A stretch of 64,000 nucleotides of DNA from Mucor racemosus (GCA_027405735.1 JAPEHQ010000001.1:5518001-5582000), one strand, 5' to 3'; positions 22,760-35,301 are shown, counted from the first letter of the stretch. The notes: generated from the sequence alone by a model not told the origin. Made by a program: numbers and translations.

Positions 22760-23581
22760 ATGGAAATTAATTATATTACTATTTATGATGTTAGTGCCAA
22801 TGCCAATTTCTTATTTATATCTGAAAGTATTAAAGATGCCTTGGGATATTGCCCCGAAGAATTACTTGGTCAACCTGGTTACAGCTTGACACATCCAGAA
22901 GAACGAGAAGCCCTTAGTTTAATACATTCCAACAATGTTAAAGAAGAAAGAATGTCATCTGTTGTTTCATATCGCGCAAAACATAAAAATGGGCATTACA
23001 TATTGGTTGACGTTGTTACTCATTTCTGTTATAATGTCTTGATTTGTACGAATTTTGCATTAATTTCTACCGATTCAACCAAGCATAAAACGAGAGCAAG
23101 TTCGGCCGATGAAAGCTACACAATACAGCCTGATGGCTCTATTAGATTAACGGGAAAGTGGAGTAACTCACCTGGAAACATAAAACGTTTATTGAGTGAA
23201 GAATATCCTTGGAATGTTCATGCTAATTTAACAATAATGCAAGAACCTAGATTTTGTCTATTTTTAAATCGTTATTCAATACAATCGAACATTGTTTTTG
23301 CTAGTGAAATGTGCGAGCATATGGTTGGCATGAGTCAGATTTATAGTATTGGTGATTCCTTGTATGATTACATTGCTTTAAAAGATATAGAAAATGTTAA
23401 AAGACAGATTGAAATAACAAAATCCAAAGGATTAATCTCAAGGTTAAGGTTCAAATGGTCCCAAAAGAATGAAAATAATGAGGTATTAATACCTATTGAA
23501 GCTGTAATTAGTTGCACTTTTGATGGTTTAGTGCTGGTTGCCAGATTAATGTCACCATTAAAAACCATTCACCATGTATAA
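22760..23581 (+). CDS. PAS-domain protein, tandem copy 2
   Basis: Single-exon 273-aa paralogue of the gene just upstream, collinear over its whole length (MEINYITIYDVSANANFLFI against MEINFISIYDNTAKAKCLFV at the N-terminus; GYCPEELLGQPGYSLTHPEE; PIEAVISCTFDGLVLVARL near the end). The two PAS-like domains occupy the same positions. Many differences are conservative, which suggests both copies are or were maintained as protein. The spacer of 46 bp leaves little room for an independent promoter. The 3' end converges on STT3 with 124 bp between stops. Confidence 0.75.
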   Translation: MEINYITIYDVSANANFLFISESIKDALGYCPEELLGQPGYSLTHPEEREALSLIHSNNVKEERMSSVVSYRAKHKNGHYILVDVVTHFCYNVLICTNFALISTDSTKHKTRASSADESYTIQPDGSIRLTGKWSNSPGNIKRLLSEEYPWNVHANLTIMQEPRFCLFLNRYSIQSNIVFASEMCEHMVGMSQIYSIGDSLYDYIALKDIENVKRQIEITKSKGLISRLRFKWSQKNENNEVLIPIEAVISCTFDGLVLVARLMSPLKTIHHV

Positions 23582-23705
23582 TCTGTATATGTAACATAAC
23601 TTTATTTTTATAATAAAAAATCAGAAGAGAAAATGGGGAAAGGAGGAGGAGGAGGGGGGAATGTTATCAAAAAAAAAATGATGAAAATCGATGCTATTGT
23701 ATTAT

Positions 23706-26054
23706 TTAATCCAAATCATCGTATGATGCTGCTGCTCTTTTTCTACGTTCAGAACTTTTCTTATTTCTCTTGGCTTTCACTTTCTTGTTACCTGCCTCAA
23801 AAGCCATTGCATCTTGATGATCTCTACCAAGATTATCATAATCCTTGACCTTATAAATTCTGACAATCCAATTTTCAGATGTGAATGCTTCATCTAATAC
23901 TGATAATTCCGGTCCCTTCATTGGAAGTGGTTGATTACGGACACGATCATAAGGCTGACGTCCACCGAAAACTTCATTAAAACGATAATAACTCATTTTA
24001 TACATTAATGAATCCTTCATAGCTTTAGATGCCTGATCATCGACACGGTATTCACCTTGTGCGGTGAAAAAATCAGATTCTTTGATTTTATCGGGCCAAA
24101 TGCCTTGAGCAATACGAATCATCCAAAGGAATTTGTTGATATCATCACCAGAATAACCTAAAAGACCACCGAAAATAACCAAAACATAGCTGACATCATG
24201 CTTCTTCATAATTTCATATGAATCGGCTTCATTAGTAGACATGGCACGACCAACTGTAGCAATATGAGTATTATTCCAAGTATTGTTATCAACAAGAGTA
24301 GTACGATTAGAGAAACCAGCAATTTGATAACCATAATCCCACCAAGACATGATCTTGGCATCTTCATCAGTATTCTTGCGCAACCAGTAGTATGCTTCTC
24401 TGAAATCATCAATAATACGTTGAGAGCCATCAGGGTTACGAGAGGCAAGAACAACAGAAGGAGAAGAGTAAGCATTGGAAGTTACCCAAGTACAATGCCA
24501 GACGAACATAAAGAGGAAAAAGACAAATGTACCAACTACAATAATGCGAGTATCATTACCAATGATACCAAACACCTTCTTTTGTTTTTTGTCCTTCTTT
24601 GAGGTAGATTTTTTCTTCTTCTCGTCTTCAGAAGCGGAAACTTCAGTTACAGCAGATGTCTCAGTGTTGGAGAAATCAAGATAAGTATCAAGCAAATTAG
24701 AGATTGCCATACCACCGCAGATACAAACAACGGGAGTCAAAGTTAACATTAAACGGACCATGACACCAGCAAAATAGGATGCAAAGATACCATATACGAT
24801 AACAAATACATGCTCATCACGCAATTCTTGGAAACATAAATAGATACCAACGGGGAAAACGAAAATAAGCATTTGTAAATCGAAAAAGAACATGGGCCAT
24901 GCAGTAGGTTGATGCTCAGAAACGGAAGCAATGATGGGAATATGGATTTTGGCATAACCAGTATCCCAAAGAGAATAGAAACGACCAGTCCAAGGAGCAA
25001 TGTAACCACCCATGGTTAATGCAACAAGAGCAGTGAAACCCAAGACAAATGTAATACCTACAAATGCTTTGAGAAGAATTTGGAATTGCTTGGTTTGAAG
25101 ATGGCTACGCATCAAATTGACAAAACCCATGATTTGACAGAGACCAAATACACCCAAAGCAGCCATATGCTCAGAGGTACGAGTAGGTTGGAAACCGACA
25201 AAAGGGATTTGCATTGACATGAGTGTACCTAAAATGTAAAATGTAGAATATGATACATAAACACGACTAGAGAAACGGCCCATCAACATCAAAACAAACA
25301 CATGTAATGGGATAATATTAATGATAAAGACATAACCACCCCAAGCGGCAACCATGTAAAAGTAAAAGAATGCTGCAGCTGATGCCCAAAGAGCAGAACC
25401 TAATTTAAGAGCCTTGATCCAAAGGTAAAATGTAAACATCAATAAAAAGATAGCAATGGCCTCATTATCATAAGAACCAGCAACCGAGCGAGAGATATAG
25501 CCTGGAGCAATGCCCATAAAGACAGCAGCTAATAAACCAGCTGAGCTATCTTTTAATTCTTTTGTTAAGAGATATGTTGCAAAAGCAGTTAAACCGGAGA
25601 ACATTGGAGCCAAAAGCACACAAATGTTACGAATATCTACCGGGAAATGGAAATAATGAAGTATATTGTGAATAATGGCAGCAGTAACCATTAAGCCTGG
25701 GTAGATGGTGCCACCTACAACGCGTCCAAGTGGATACCAAGAACGATCATCAAACCAGTTCCAAAATTCATAAAAACCATCTTTAACCAACATGCGAGTA
25801 GCACGATAATTGAACCTATAAATTTATATACAACCAATTAAAGGTATTCAATATTTAATTTGCTTCTTTCATCATATAATCGTGCTTTTATATACATATA
25901 TATATATATATCCATACCAAGGGTCAAATTCGTGAATGATAGACTCATATCGAACAATACTGAATAGACGTGACGAGAAAGCTACAACAGCAATTAAGCC
26001 GAGGATAGATCTCTTCAAGAGTATCTTTTGGCTGCTGACATCCAGCTTCGCCAT
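23706..26054 (-). CDS. STT3: Oligosaccharyltransferase catalytic subunit STT3
   Basis: Predicted 748 aa. Exons are 26054-25918 and 25815-23706, with a 102-bp intron containing a (TA)n run. STT3 transfers the lipid-linked oligosaccharide to Asn-X-Ser/Thr in the ER lumen. Visible hallmarks are the first luminal-loop motif HEFDPWFNYRATR (formed across the intron), [14 protein letters not shown], the SVSE motif ([16 protein letters not shown]), and the acceptor-binding motif WWDYG near residue 537 with [15 protein letters not shown] after it. [11 protein letters not shown] marks the DK/MI region. About a dozen hydrophobic segments fill the first 480 residues. The C-terminus is Lys/Arg-rich. Start chosen at [10 protein letters not shown], which precedes the first membrane segment. 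Confidence 0.95.
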
Positions 26055-27445
26055 TTTATTGTATATATAAGGTATGTAATGTGTTGAATAAAGAAGAAGG
26101 ACCACACACTCACCACAAAATAAATTAAATTATATATATATGAAATAAGCCGGACACCAACTTCTTGGCCTTTTAGGTACATAATCGTCAATTACAACCT
26201 ATGAAAATGCATAAATATATAAACGCCGCATGACGTGGAAGAGATAGTTTGGAGTTAAACTAAACAACTTTTTTACAATTTTACGAAACGAAAGTATTTT
26301 AATGAATAGATAGGGAATTGGGTTGAAAGGTCTAGTTTACATTGGAAGGCTCTTGCTCTTCTTTGTGGAGCTGGCAAAGTAAAAAAAAACCTGAAGATTA
26401 TCACTCTGAAGCTCCTGCTGAATTTCTCATCAACTACTGTTAAATTTAATTATTAGCTCACACTAAATCATTCTTTTTATATTTTTTGTCCTCCTAAACG
26501 AACATGACATAATATTCATCTAAATTTTATTATTTGCCTTCACTTGAGCATGTAAATAATAAGTTTTTTTTTTGTTTTTTTCAGAAACAAAGTAATTAGT
26601 AAATATTTTTAAAAAAAAAGAAAGAAACTTTATATGCTTTGCTTCTCTTTAAATATTATGCTGATGTGTGTTTTAATGCATAACTGGATGTCAATGGTTT
26701 CAATCTATGTGGGTCGATGCATTTCTATATAGTGCCTTAAAAAACAGTGTAATCTATGTAATATATTGACATTTAAAGATCTCGCATGAAAGATTGATTA
26801 CCGGCTTTCATATATCAAAAACGAAAGAGTTAGGCACATATGAGCATTGAAACAAAAGTATTGATTTCTCGAGGAGTGGTCATTATACAAATTTATTCAC
26901 TGCATGCAGTTCTATTGACTGAAATTGAAACCTCCTTGTCAGCAACAAAGTTTTCAAATCAATCACGCATGCAAATCAGAGTGATACTTTTTAAAGAGTT
27001 GTTCAAGACATTAAACAGCATAATTTACTATGGTATATAATAATATAAAATAATTATTAGATGTTATTCTTTTACATTATATTTTTTTTTCGAATATCTA
27101 CTATATAAAAGCTGATGTTACGTACAAGAAAAGGACAATATTTGACCTTTTTGATATAAATCGCTATGGACGATTGATTCAAATTGAAGTTTTAGTTCAA
27201 ATGTATGACAATTTCTTTTTTTTTTAGTGAATGCATATAAAGAATACGAATATATAGCTAGAGAATCTGATAATATACACTAAATTCATGTTGATATCTT
27301 GATTTGATCGTAGATCATCATCATTATGCCATGGTGACCGCCAATTCAATAATGCGCCAGTGTTTTAAATGAGGGACCTAGGGCCAAAACTTGTTTGCAT
27401 CTTTTTTTCTCCCTTGTTTTATTAAAAATATATTTAAAAAGTAAC
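26055..27445. other. Divergent intergenic region, STT3 and secreted protein gene
   Basis: 1.39 kb between two divergent starts. AT-rich with A and T runs; no gene seen. Must contain both promoters. Confidence 0.5.
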
Positions 27446-28665
27446 ATGAAGCTCTCTTTCAGAGGTATATTGTTCTTGATAACTTTGTTTTATGTGGTAT
27501 GTAATATAAATTCAATGTAAAGATCTTTTGAAAATTAACATTCGTTTTATAATTTAATCACTAGGTTCGGGCCCAGGACAGTGTCGTTCATGTGCTTGAA
27601 AACGAAATTAGAGAGGAATTGAAGTTGGCCTCAGAAGAGACCGATTTCTTGGTGAAGGAAACTAAGAGTTGTAGACAAAAGGGGTCGGATTATCTTCAAT
27701 ATGTCAAGGGTTTAGTAGTAGATGCTCGCAAGGAATTGAAGCAAAATAATAATCGCAGACCAACAACTCAATATTCCATTCATGATATTGCATTTTCTGT
27801 TGCTCAATACTTTCCTTCATGGGTGTACCCTCAATCTATCTGGAAACAAGATCCTATCACTCGTCGTAGACAAATTTCCAAGGTTTTGCGTACTTCATCT
27901 ATCGTTACTCGTCCTCGTGCTACTGCCATTCGCGACGCTACTTCTCTTTGGACAAAAACATCTTCCAATCTCTTGGAGAAAAACTATACTATTGCTACTG
28001 AAGAAGCTTTCAGCTCTCTTTTACAATCTGCCGAAGATTTTGTTACCGCCGCTACTGATGCAGAATTAATGGACTCCTTATTCTTAACAACTGGTTATGC
28101 CACTTTGGAAGATGCCGTTACACATTTTTTGACCAACAATTTGGAAGAATTCAATCACATTATTCAATCAATTAATCATGATTTCAACGAAATTGTAAGT
28201 TTATCAGGAGAATTGCGTTGTTCATTGGAAAGCATTCGTGATGATGCCGTTGAGCAAACTAAAATGATCCGTCAAAACTTGTTTGCCAACCAAATCGAAA
28301 AGCGTCTTCGCCATCTTAGCTGGCATATTCGCACCGAATTACAAAACTTGTCTCATGAACTTCGTGAAGTTTCTGAAGAGGATAGGGATACATCCAAGTT
28401 ATTGAGAAAACATACTGCTGATTCTCTTCGTTCGGAGATCGAAACCTTGAATGATATCAAAATGACATTATGGAAATCCAAATCCATTTATAACCACGTT
28501 TGGCAGAATGCTCACAATGAATTGGTACAAAGTCCTGCTTCTTATGATTATTGGGTTGATGTTATTGCTGAAGTCAGAGAAGCTGCTATCAACTTGGGAA
28601 AGAGCCTCACAAAGAAACATCAAAAGAGTCAACATTCTAAATGTACATGTGGCTATAAGAACTAA
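27446..28665 (+). CDS. Secreted coiled-coil protein, unrecognised family
   Basis: Predicted 383 aa. Exons are 27446-27496 and 27565-28665, with a 68-bp intron near the signal-peptide boundary. The start MKLSFRGILFLITLFYVVRA looks like a cleavable signal peptide. The rest is rich in long charged helices (LENEIREELKLASEETDFLV; RLRHLSWHIRTELQNLSHEL) with few glycines, and ends with a Lys/His/Cys tail (HSKCTCGYKN). No catalytic motif or membrane segment is visible beyond the signal. It could be an ER-luminal, cell-wall or secreted structural protein. I do not recognise the family. The ORF is long, has a biased codon composition and a clean splice, so I regard it as real. Confidence 0.7.
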
Positions 28666-30327
28666 ATCTTCATGTCGTAGTTCCTCTCCATCTTTTAGCT
28701 CGTAAAAATAACAATCTTAACCCTATTAATTGTAAATAATAAAATCAAATATTAACATTGCACACATTATTACCAGGAGTTTCCTGGATTCTCTGTTGTT
28801 CTTTAGGAATAATTAAGGTAACCTGATTTGAAGTTCCAGATATATATTTGATTCTGGATCAAGGATATGCACCATCCACATGACGCCAGTAACAGGTTCA
28901 AAATTTGTTTGATCGAAAGCGCAGACAAAATCTAGTGTATAAAAGTCGAAAATCATCAGTAAAAACTTGATTTCAATGGATTTGTTTTGCACCTGGTTAA
29001 TGTACTCTAGGTCATGAAACCGTATTTAGCTACTTCAAATTTCGACGCATTATGTAATATATGGTACCATTCAAAAGTTCATAATCAGGGCAATTCATAT
29101 AAAAAAGCAAAACTATGACGAATTGTTTATTTCTTGCAAATCTGTACAGTTTGATTGTCCATGTTTCACCAAAACCAGTGTAACTACAACTTTAAATCGC
29201 GTTAAACTCAATGGATACGTTATTTCTGGTCCTCTAAATCATACCAAACGATTGCCCTACTTCAATAGATATTCCTTGGTGCAAGTTTACAAATTTTTCA
29301 AATCATTTATTTTTTGATGATTTTCCATGAAGGATACCTCATGGAAAATGGCGATTTTGACAAAATTCGAAATTTGACCCCGAAAATGAAACTTTTTAGT
29401 AAGATATGTATTGGTAAAAAGTGATCGCTAGCAATTACTTATGCATATGAAATTGTTTATTTTCGAGTTTTGTATATAATTTTTAAACATTTCGTCAGAA
29501 AACCGTAAAATTTAATATCGGCGATAAAGCAATTTTTTGTGTGAAAAATTGATTTGAAAAAAATATCAGCATATGAAGCTACTAAATAAGTATTATTTTT
29601 ATTATAAAGGATTTACTGATTAAATATGATGTATCTAGAAAAAAAATCCTATAAAGTTCGATTTTTTCAAAAACGATCATTTTTTTCGAAAAACGAACAG
29701 GAATTGACGAAACGATTTTGTACTCCGTCCACGCAAAATTCGAAGATTTTGACACTAGCCATTGTAGTTTGATGATTTTTGAAGCATTCTTTCTCTATAA
29801 TTCACAAATACAGCTATAATTCCAAGCATTTAAAAATATTGTGAATCAAATGAAATATATGTAAGTATATTTTTATATTAAATTTTGATCTTGATTCTAT
29901 TTGAAGAGGCTAGAAACTTTCCCTTTCCCGCAAATTAAAAAACGGCCGAAACCATCATTAAGTCGGGAAAACGCTACATTATAGACCTGGAAATCTACTG
30001 CATATGTTCTTCATTTTCTTTCTATGTTTTCTGTGTTGCATGGTAGGAGTTCTAGTTGAAATTAATTGAAATTAGCTCTGTTGGCACTCATAGAAAGCAA
30101 CCGGAGTTATGTCGGCATTGCAAGTAGGCTATTCGCACGCATCACTGATATACAGTTGGGATATTTTACTTTTCAAGATTATGATTTCATTTAGTTTTAA
30201 TTTGGTGATACAACCTTAGGGAAGACTGATGGGAAGAAAACTATAAAGTTTCCCGCGTATTATTTATAAATGTGAAACAAGATGTATAGTAGTAATGTAA
30301 GCATTTATTCAACAAAATCTATATAGA
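28666..30327. other. 1.66-kb convergent intergenic region, no gene
   Basis: AT-rich between the 3' ends of the secreted coiled-coil gene and the trehalase. A 64-codon open frame at 29123-29317 is not supported by anything else. A-rich and T-rich stretches at 29600-29720 are low complexity. Confidence 0.5.
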
Positions 30328-32325
30328 TTACAAGTCTAATGTAATAACTTGAGTGCAATCAGGAGCGGTAAAGTTTGCCCAGTTATTAAAAATCCAAAAA
30401 GCGATACCATTCGTCCATCCAAAACCAGTTTGAGTAACATATTCACCTTGACCACCTGATAACCCAATGGTATTGACGTCAAATTTCTCAAACATATGGC
30501 CATCATCTGTTACAGAACTGTTTACTTTCTCAAGCACACCAGGAATAGATCCACCTGTATTTACCCAACCACAATAAGCAGATGCAATGTAACGCTCTGC
30601 CAAGACACGAGCTAATGTAGAAAATGAAGTACCCCTTGTAGTGTTAAGCTTTGGGCCTTTATAATTAATGGTACCATTCTTGAAATGTTCTTCCTTGTTA
30701 AGATAATCATCTAAACGCAACATTCCTTCCATGGCGACATAAGTAAGAGGTGGCCATCCATTTGGCCAATCCCATTGCAATGTTGTATTGTAATAAGAAG
30801 TAGTCAAAATACCCGCATATTTACGAAGTGCATTTTCTGTTTCATCATACAATTTAGCAACCTCGGTTCTATTTTTAAGGATTTTCTCGGGTAATGCACC
30901 GACCCAAATAGGGAACAAATTGGCAGGTGTGAAATCAATACTTTGAGCATTACTAGTCAAGTTAAAATCGTAAAAAGTATGGTCTTGTTGATTCCACATG
31001 AGATTTTCCATGGCAGATAACCGATTTTTAGCCTGCTTAGTGTAGTACTTGGATTTCTTTTTGTAGTTCTTTGTCTTGTTACCGAAAAGCGTATGCCATT
31101 GAGATAACTTGCTTTCAGTGTGCCATAAGAGAGAATTGAGTTCGATTGGAACAATATTTGCAGTGTTAATGGTACGTAACATTTCATAATTTTCAGATTG
31201 ATTAACTGCAGGTACTTTATTCTTGATCCAACGAGACGAATAATCCCAACCAGTTTCGGCACCAGCGGCGATATCGGCGTACATTTGTAACTTTTCGGCC
31301 TCAGTAAAGTGAGTTCCTTCATTGACAGTGTTGTAATCTTCTACATATGATTCAGGACGAGGAGATGCATTGAGGGTAACATAATGATTTAAGATATAGT
31401 TCTTGGTATGTTTGGGGTCTTTTACTTGAATAGAGGCATTTGTCATCCAATGGGCATATTCTTGATCCAAGATAGGCAATGCTTCTGTCATGAAGTCATT
31501 ATCACCTGTTTTCTCATAGTAAGCTTGTACCATATGGGTCAAGAATGGAGGCTGTGAGCGATTGAGATAGTAAATACGGGCGCCATTGGCTAAATATCGT
31601 AATTAATTTTTTTGTCTACTACATAAAACAACATTTACACTTACGAATGAAACCATATTTTTGAACAAAATCAAACATATTTTCAATCATATTTCTTGCC
31701 AAATCAATTTGATCACTTAAAAGCAAGCCCTTAATGACAAAATAAGAATCCCAATAATAAAATTCACGGAAACGACCGCCTGGTACGACAAAAGGACGAG
31801 CTACAGGCAAAGTAGATGAAGCGCAATCTTCACATAATGCAGATTCATCAAATTCAAAAGTCAAATTACCCCAAGCTTTATTCAGCTTGCTGGCCCAACC
31901 ACGGTATTCAGGATCAGAAATAGTGTCTATCCACGACAATTCAGGTATATCAATATTCTTCAATAGCTTCAGATCTGTTCCAGCAGGCAAGAAATTTTCA
32001 TTCAAGAATTGCATTACTTGATCTTTTGTAGCATTTGTACCACCTAATTGATTGAAAGATTCAACAACCTGAGCTTCAGATTTAGAAGTAGGCTGTTTGC
32101 TATTGTTAATATTGTGTTTATACATAAATTATAATGTTTTACCATGTCTACAAATGTCTTGGAATCAGAAAAGATTCTTGCTAATTGCACAGTTTTAAGG
32201 ATTGGACCATCGCAGTAGATTGGAGAATCACATGTATATGAAGTGTGATTTTGAACAGCAATTACAGACGAATAAAATGAAATCTGAGCAATGAAGATGC
32301 CACAGATCAAACGTAAATTAATCAT
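30328..32325 (-). CDS. Secreted GH37 trehalase
   Basis: Predicted 630 aa. Exons are 32325-32143, 32092-31645 and 31589-30328, with introns of 50 and 55 bp. It hydrolyses alpha,alpha-trehalose to glucose. The N-terminus (MINLRLICGIFIAQISFYSS) is a probable signal peptide. Family landmarks are DSKTFVDMP (formed across intron 1), trehalase signature 1 PGGRFREFYYWDSYF near residue 163, GFIPNGARIYYLNRSQPP (across intron 2), signature 2 QWDWPNGWPPL near residue 482, and GGQGEYVTQTGFGWTNG near the C-terminus. No calcium-binding or regulatory extension of the cytosolic neutral enzyme is seen. Several Asn-X-Ser/Thr sites fit secretion. This is the GH37 type of animals, plants and some fungi, not the GH65 acid trehalase of yeast. 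Confidence 0.93.
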
Positions 32326-33384
32326 TTTGCCTTGATAAAAACGGATATTATTATGTGCCCCTTGTTCTATTTTTTTCAACAGATCAAAGTACCCGAGGAA
32401 CGATGTTGGTCTATTGTTAATGAATAACAAAAAAATGAGAATAGAAAAAGGGGAATTTCAGAATGAAAACATGCTCTTTTTATACACGAAATTCATTTAA
32501 CCGATTCGGAGAAACAGCCTTTTTTTAACAGTAGAAATAAAATGAGGGGCACATCCATACTAAAAATGAATGATGTTATATTTGATGGAAAAAGCGGGTA
32601 AAATTCATTTGTACACAGTAATGTTAACAATACTCTTATAAAAATGGTTTAGTTTCATTTGTATTATAAGAAAGGTGGAATCAGTTCCCAGATTTTACAA
32701 CTGCATGCATTATAGATCAAAGAACATTTTCCATTCCTTGCACAAAAAGATGCCATTTTTGTTACCTGTACGGAACAATGTTGATTGGTTTGTTACCTTT
32801 GCTTAAATATAAGGTTATGTATTTATTAAGATCTGTAACACAGTTGGCCATGTTCTTCTTTTTTGTTTATTTTTTCCGACTAAACAGAGAGAGATTACCG
32901 TACATGCAAAGCATGCATACATTATAGGAGCCTTAAAACGATATGCAATAATAGCACTGTTAATTTGGTTCAGTGATACAATATTTATAGTAATATATTA
33001 TGTCCCAAAAGTAAATGCCGTTGTATTTATCGTAATCGAACTGTTGGGTGCATTTTACCCCATAAATTTAAACCTTTACGCCTGTATTAAAATTTATATT
33101 GGTTGCCATTAGAATTTCCTAATTCTCTATTTTAGACATTTCCTGCCGCAATATTGTAGTGTAATTATCATATTTGTCGGTATCACAAACATGGCTGATT
33201 ACTGATTGCTGATATGCTGCTTTTGATGCTGCTGCTGCTGCTGCTGCTGTTGTTGTTGTTGCTTCTATTCGCCTTTTGTTTTATGCTCTTTTCCTCTTTT
33301 TTTTTTTTTTTTTTTATTTCTTTTTTCACCCCTTTTTTCACCCTTTTCCCTTTCTTTTTCTTCTTTTAACAACAACAACAAAAA
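32326..33384. other. Divergent intergenic region, trehalase and F-box gene
   Basis: 1.06 kb. Contains a TATA-like sequence on the minus strand (about 32475-32484) and stress-element-like AGGGG/CCCCT sites at 32358-32362, 32449-32453 and 32545-32549 near the trehalase. On the F-box side there is a CTG/TTG microsatellite and T-runs. Confidence 0.4.
33227..33262. repeat. (CTG)n/(TTG)n trinucleotide microsatellite
   Basis: About eight CTG units followed by about four TTG units, some 120-160 bp before the F-box gene ATG. A run of 19 T at 33297-33315 follows. All lie in the presumed 5' leader or promoter. Confidence 0.8.
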
Positions 33385-35301
33385 ATGGACTTTCCTGCTG
33401 AACTCATCGAGCTAATAGCAGAATATTTACCTAATCATCAACAATATAAGTGCCTTACATTCTCAAGAAGCTGGTTCGAATCAGTACAGCGAGCAATGTA
33501 TAAAGTGATTCACATCAAGAACCGACATCAGTTTAAATTATTTATTCAAATAATCAAAGAAAAGGGATATCTAGTTCGCCAACTATATCTTTCTAGTGAT
33601 AAATCAACAAGCAAAAAAATAGTTGGTATCACCTCGTCTGAATTGGATCAATTAGCTACATACTGTCCATATATAGAAATTTTGGATTTTGATCAAGAAT
33701 TATGGAAGTACAGTAAATTACCAAGCAAAAAGTGGAAATATATACGGCAACTACCAACATTTAACATTCATACAATACCAACATTTACATGGAGCAATCA
33801 TTATAAATTAACGCAACTTAGACTGCATGGTGAATTGGTCAGTTCGCTATTTGATCAGCAACAGTCATCGCTGATCAGGCTATTAATCAATGTACCTCAC
33901 TTACAGCAATTACACATGAACAGCAAACAAAATAAATCGCATTTGATTCAGGTTTCTCTGCAAGATTTTGAATCTATACATACAGCAGCACCATTCCTCA
34001 CTGATTTGGAATTAAGTGGATCATTTAAATTTAATATGGATTATGCCTCTCAATCAGATACACTAGAATTAATGCAACAAATCACGCAATCATCAATCAA
34101 AAACTTGAAATTGAAAGCTACTATACCCCCTCAATGGATCTATTATATAGTCAAAAAATACCCTCAATTGCAAGAACTTGATATGGAAGTATTAGACTCG
34201 ACAATGACCGCTTATCATACGTACAAAAAGGGTGCCTTTTCCTCTCTTCAGCCTTCAATACCCTCTGTTAAAGAAATTCAAATGTTGTTTTCCATGCTCC
34301 TACATTGCTGTCCTCGACTCCGCAAAATAGAATTAGATAGTGTCACTGGTAAAATGTACATGACTGGAGCCTTTTTCGATACATTGACTACACATAAATG
34401 CCTGAAAGAGATTAAAATGAAGAATTCAACGTATAACCTAGTATCAAGAGACCAATTTTTTGACCTTTTAGTATCAAGAGGTCAACATGTTATCACGGGG
34501 TTAGGTACAGAAGTGGTCGGAACAGACCTCCATATCTCAAACATCCTGGATCCGCTCTCTCATTTTACCAAATTAACAGAACTTATTTTATGTTGTGGAC
34601 ATCCTTATTTTGATTGCGATATTAATGTGGTATTGAATGGATGCCAAAAGTTGCTGGATTTGACTATTCGATCAGCTCATATTATGCTACAAAACCAAAA
34701 CCAAAACCAAGGGCAACGACAACATCCATTAAAATCGCTCCATCTCAGTACAGTTTCATTTTCTGCACATGTGTTTGATTATTTAAGTCAAACATGTCAT
34801 GCATTGAAAAAACTTTCATTTTATGAATGTGATCAAAGAGATAATAACGAAAATCAAATACAAATCAACATGCCTCACAATGATTTCGATCTAGTTTCAA
34901 TGAATGGAATTCGTCTTGATTCTGTACCACTTCAATGCCATACATGGGTCCCAAATGCAAGAATTTTATCCATTGAAACTGCAAAGGACAACAAAAAATG
35001 GTATCATGCCTATAATGGCAACAATTGCTACCATGAAAAACCAAAAATCCAAAGATTGAACAAGCGAAAATCAGCAATTGCTGAACATTACTATCGATAT
35101 GGATGGATCAATAACCAGAAACACTTGCAAAAAGCAATTAGCAAGAATTCAAAAACGCAACAACCACAACCACAACATTATCTTTATTCTAGAACCAGTA
35201 GAGAATGGGAAGAGGATTTATTTTTTGGTTGTATTTCTATTCAATGTAAATCTATTAAAGATTGGGAATTAATATGCAATACAACATATTATGAATTCTA
35301 A
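33385..35301 (+). CDS. F-box / leucine-rich-repeat-like protein
   Basis: Intronless ORF of 638 aa. The first 45 residues resemble an F-box (MDFPAELIELIAEYLPNHQQ, then CLTFSRSWFESVQRAMYKVI). The body has repeated Leu-rich strands spaced as in LRR proteins (LTDLELSGSF, LQELDMEVL, LRKIELDSV, LTELILCCGH, LLDLTIRSAH, LKSLHLSTVS). Such proteins are typically substrate receptors of SCF ubiquitin ligases; the substrate is unknown. The sequence is rich in Gln and Asn (QNQNQNQGQ). The ATG follows a CAACAACAACAAAAA leader. The stop codon overlaps the stop codon of the convergent Isc1-like gene. Confidence 0.75.
   Translation: MDFPAELIELIAEYLPNHQQYKCLTFSRSWFESVQRAMYKVIHIKNRHQFKLFIQIIKEKGYLVRQLYLSSDKSTSKKIVGITSSELDQLATYCPYIEILDFDQELWKYSKLPSKKWKYIRQLPTFNIHTIPTFTWSNHYKLTQLRLHGELVSSLFDQQQSSLIRLLINVPHLQQLHMNSKQNKSHLIQVSLQDFESIHTAAPFLTDLELSGSFKFNMDYASQSDTLELMQQITQSSIKNLKLKATIPPQWIYYIVKKYPQLQELDMEVLDSTMTAYHTYKKGAFSSLQPSIPSVKEIQMLFSMLLHCCPRLRKIELDSVTGKMYMTGAFFDTLTTHKCLKEIKMKNSTYNLVSRDQFFDLLVSRGQHVITGLGTEVVGTDLHISNILDPLSHFTKLTELILCCGHPYFDCDINVVLNGCQKLLDLTIRSAHIMLQNQNQNQGQRQHPLKSLHLSTVSFSAHVFDYLSQTCHALKKLSFYECDQRDNNENQIQINMPHNDFDLVSMNGIRLDSVPLQCHTWVPNARILSIETAKDNKKWYHAYNGNNCYHEKPKIQRLNKRKSAIAEHYYRYGWINNQKHLQKAISKNSKTQQPQPQHYLYSRTSREWEEDLFFGCISIQCKSIKDWELICNTTYYEF

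Noticed and set aside
33227..33262. CTG repeat considered as a coding poly-Leu or poly-Ala tract
   Set aside because: Lies upstream of the F-box ATG, with stops in the surrounding frames.
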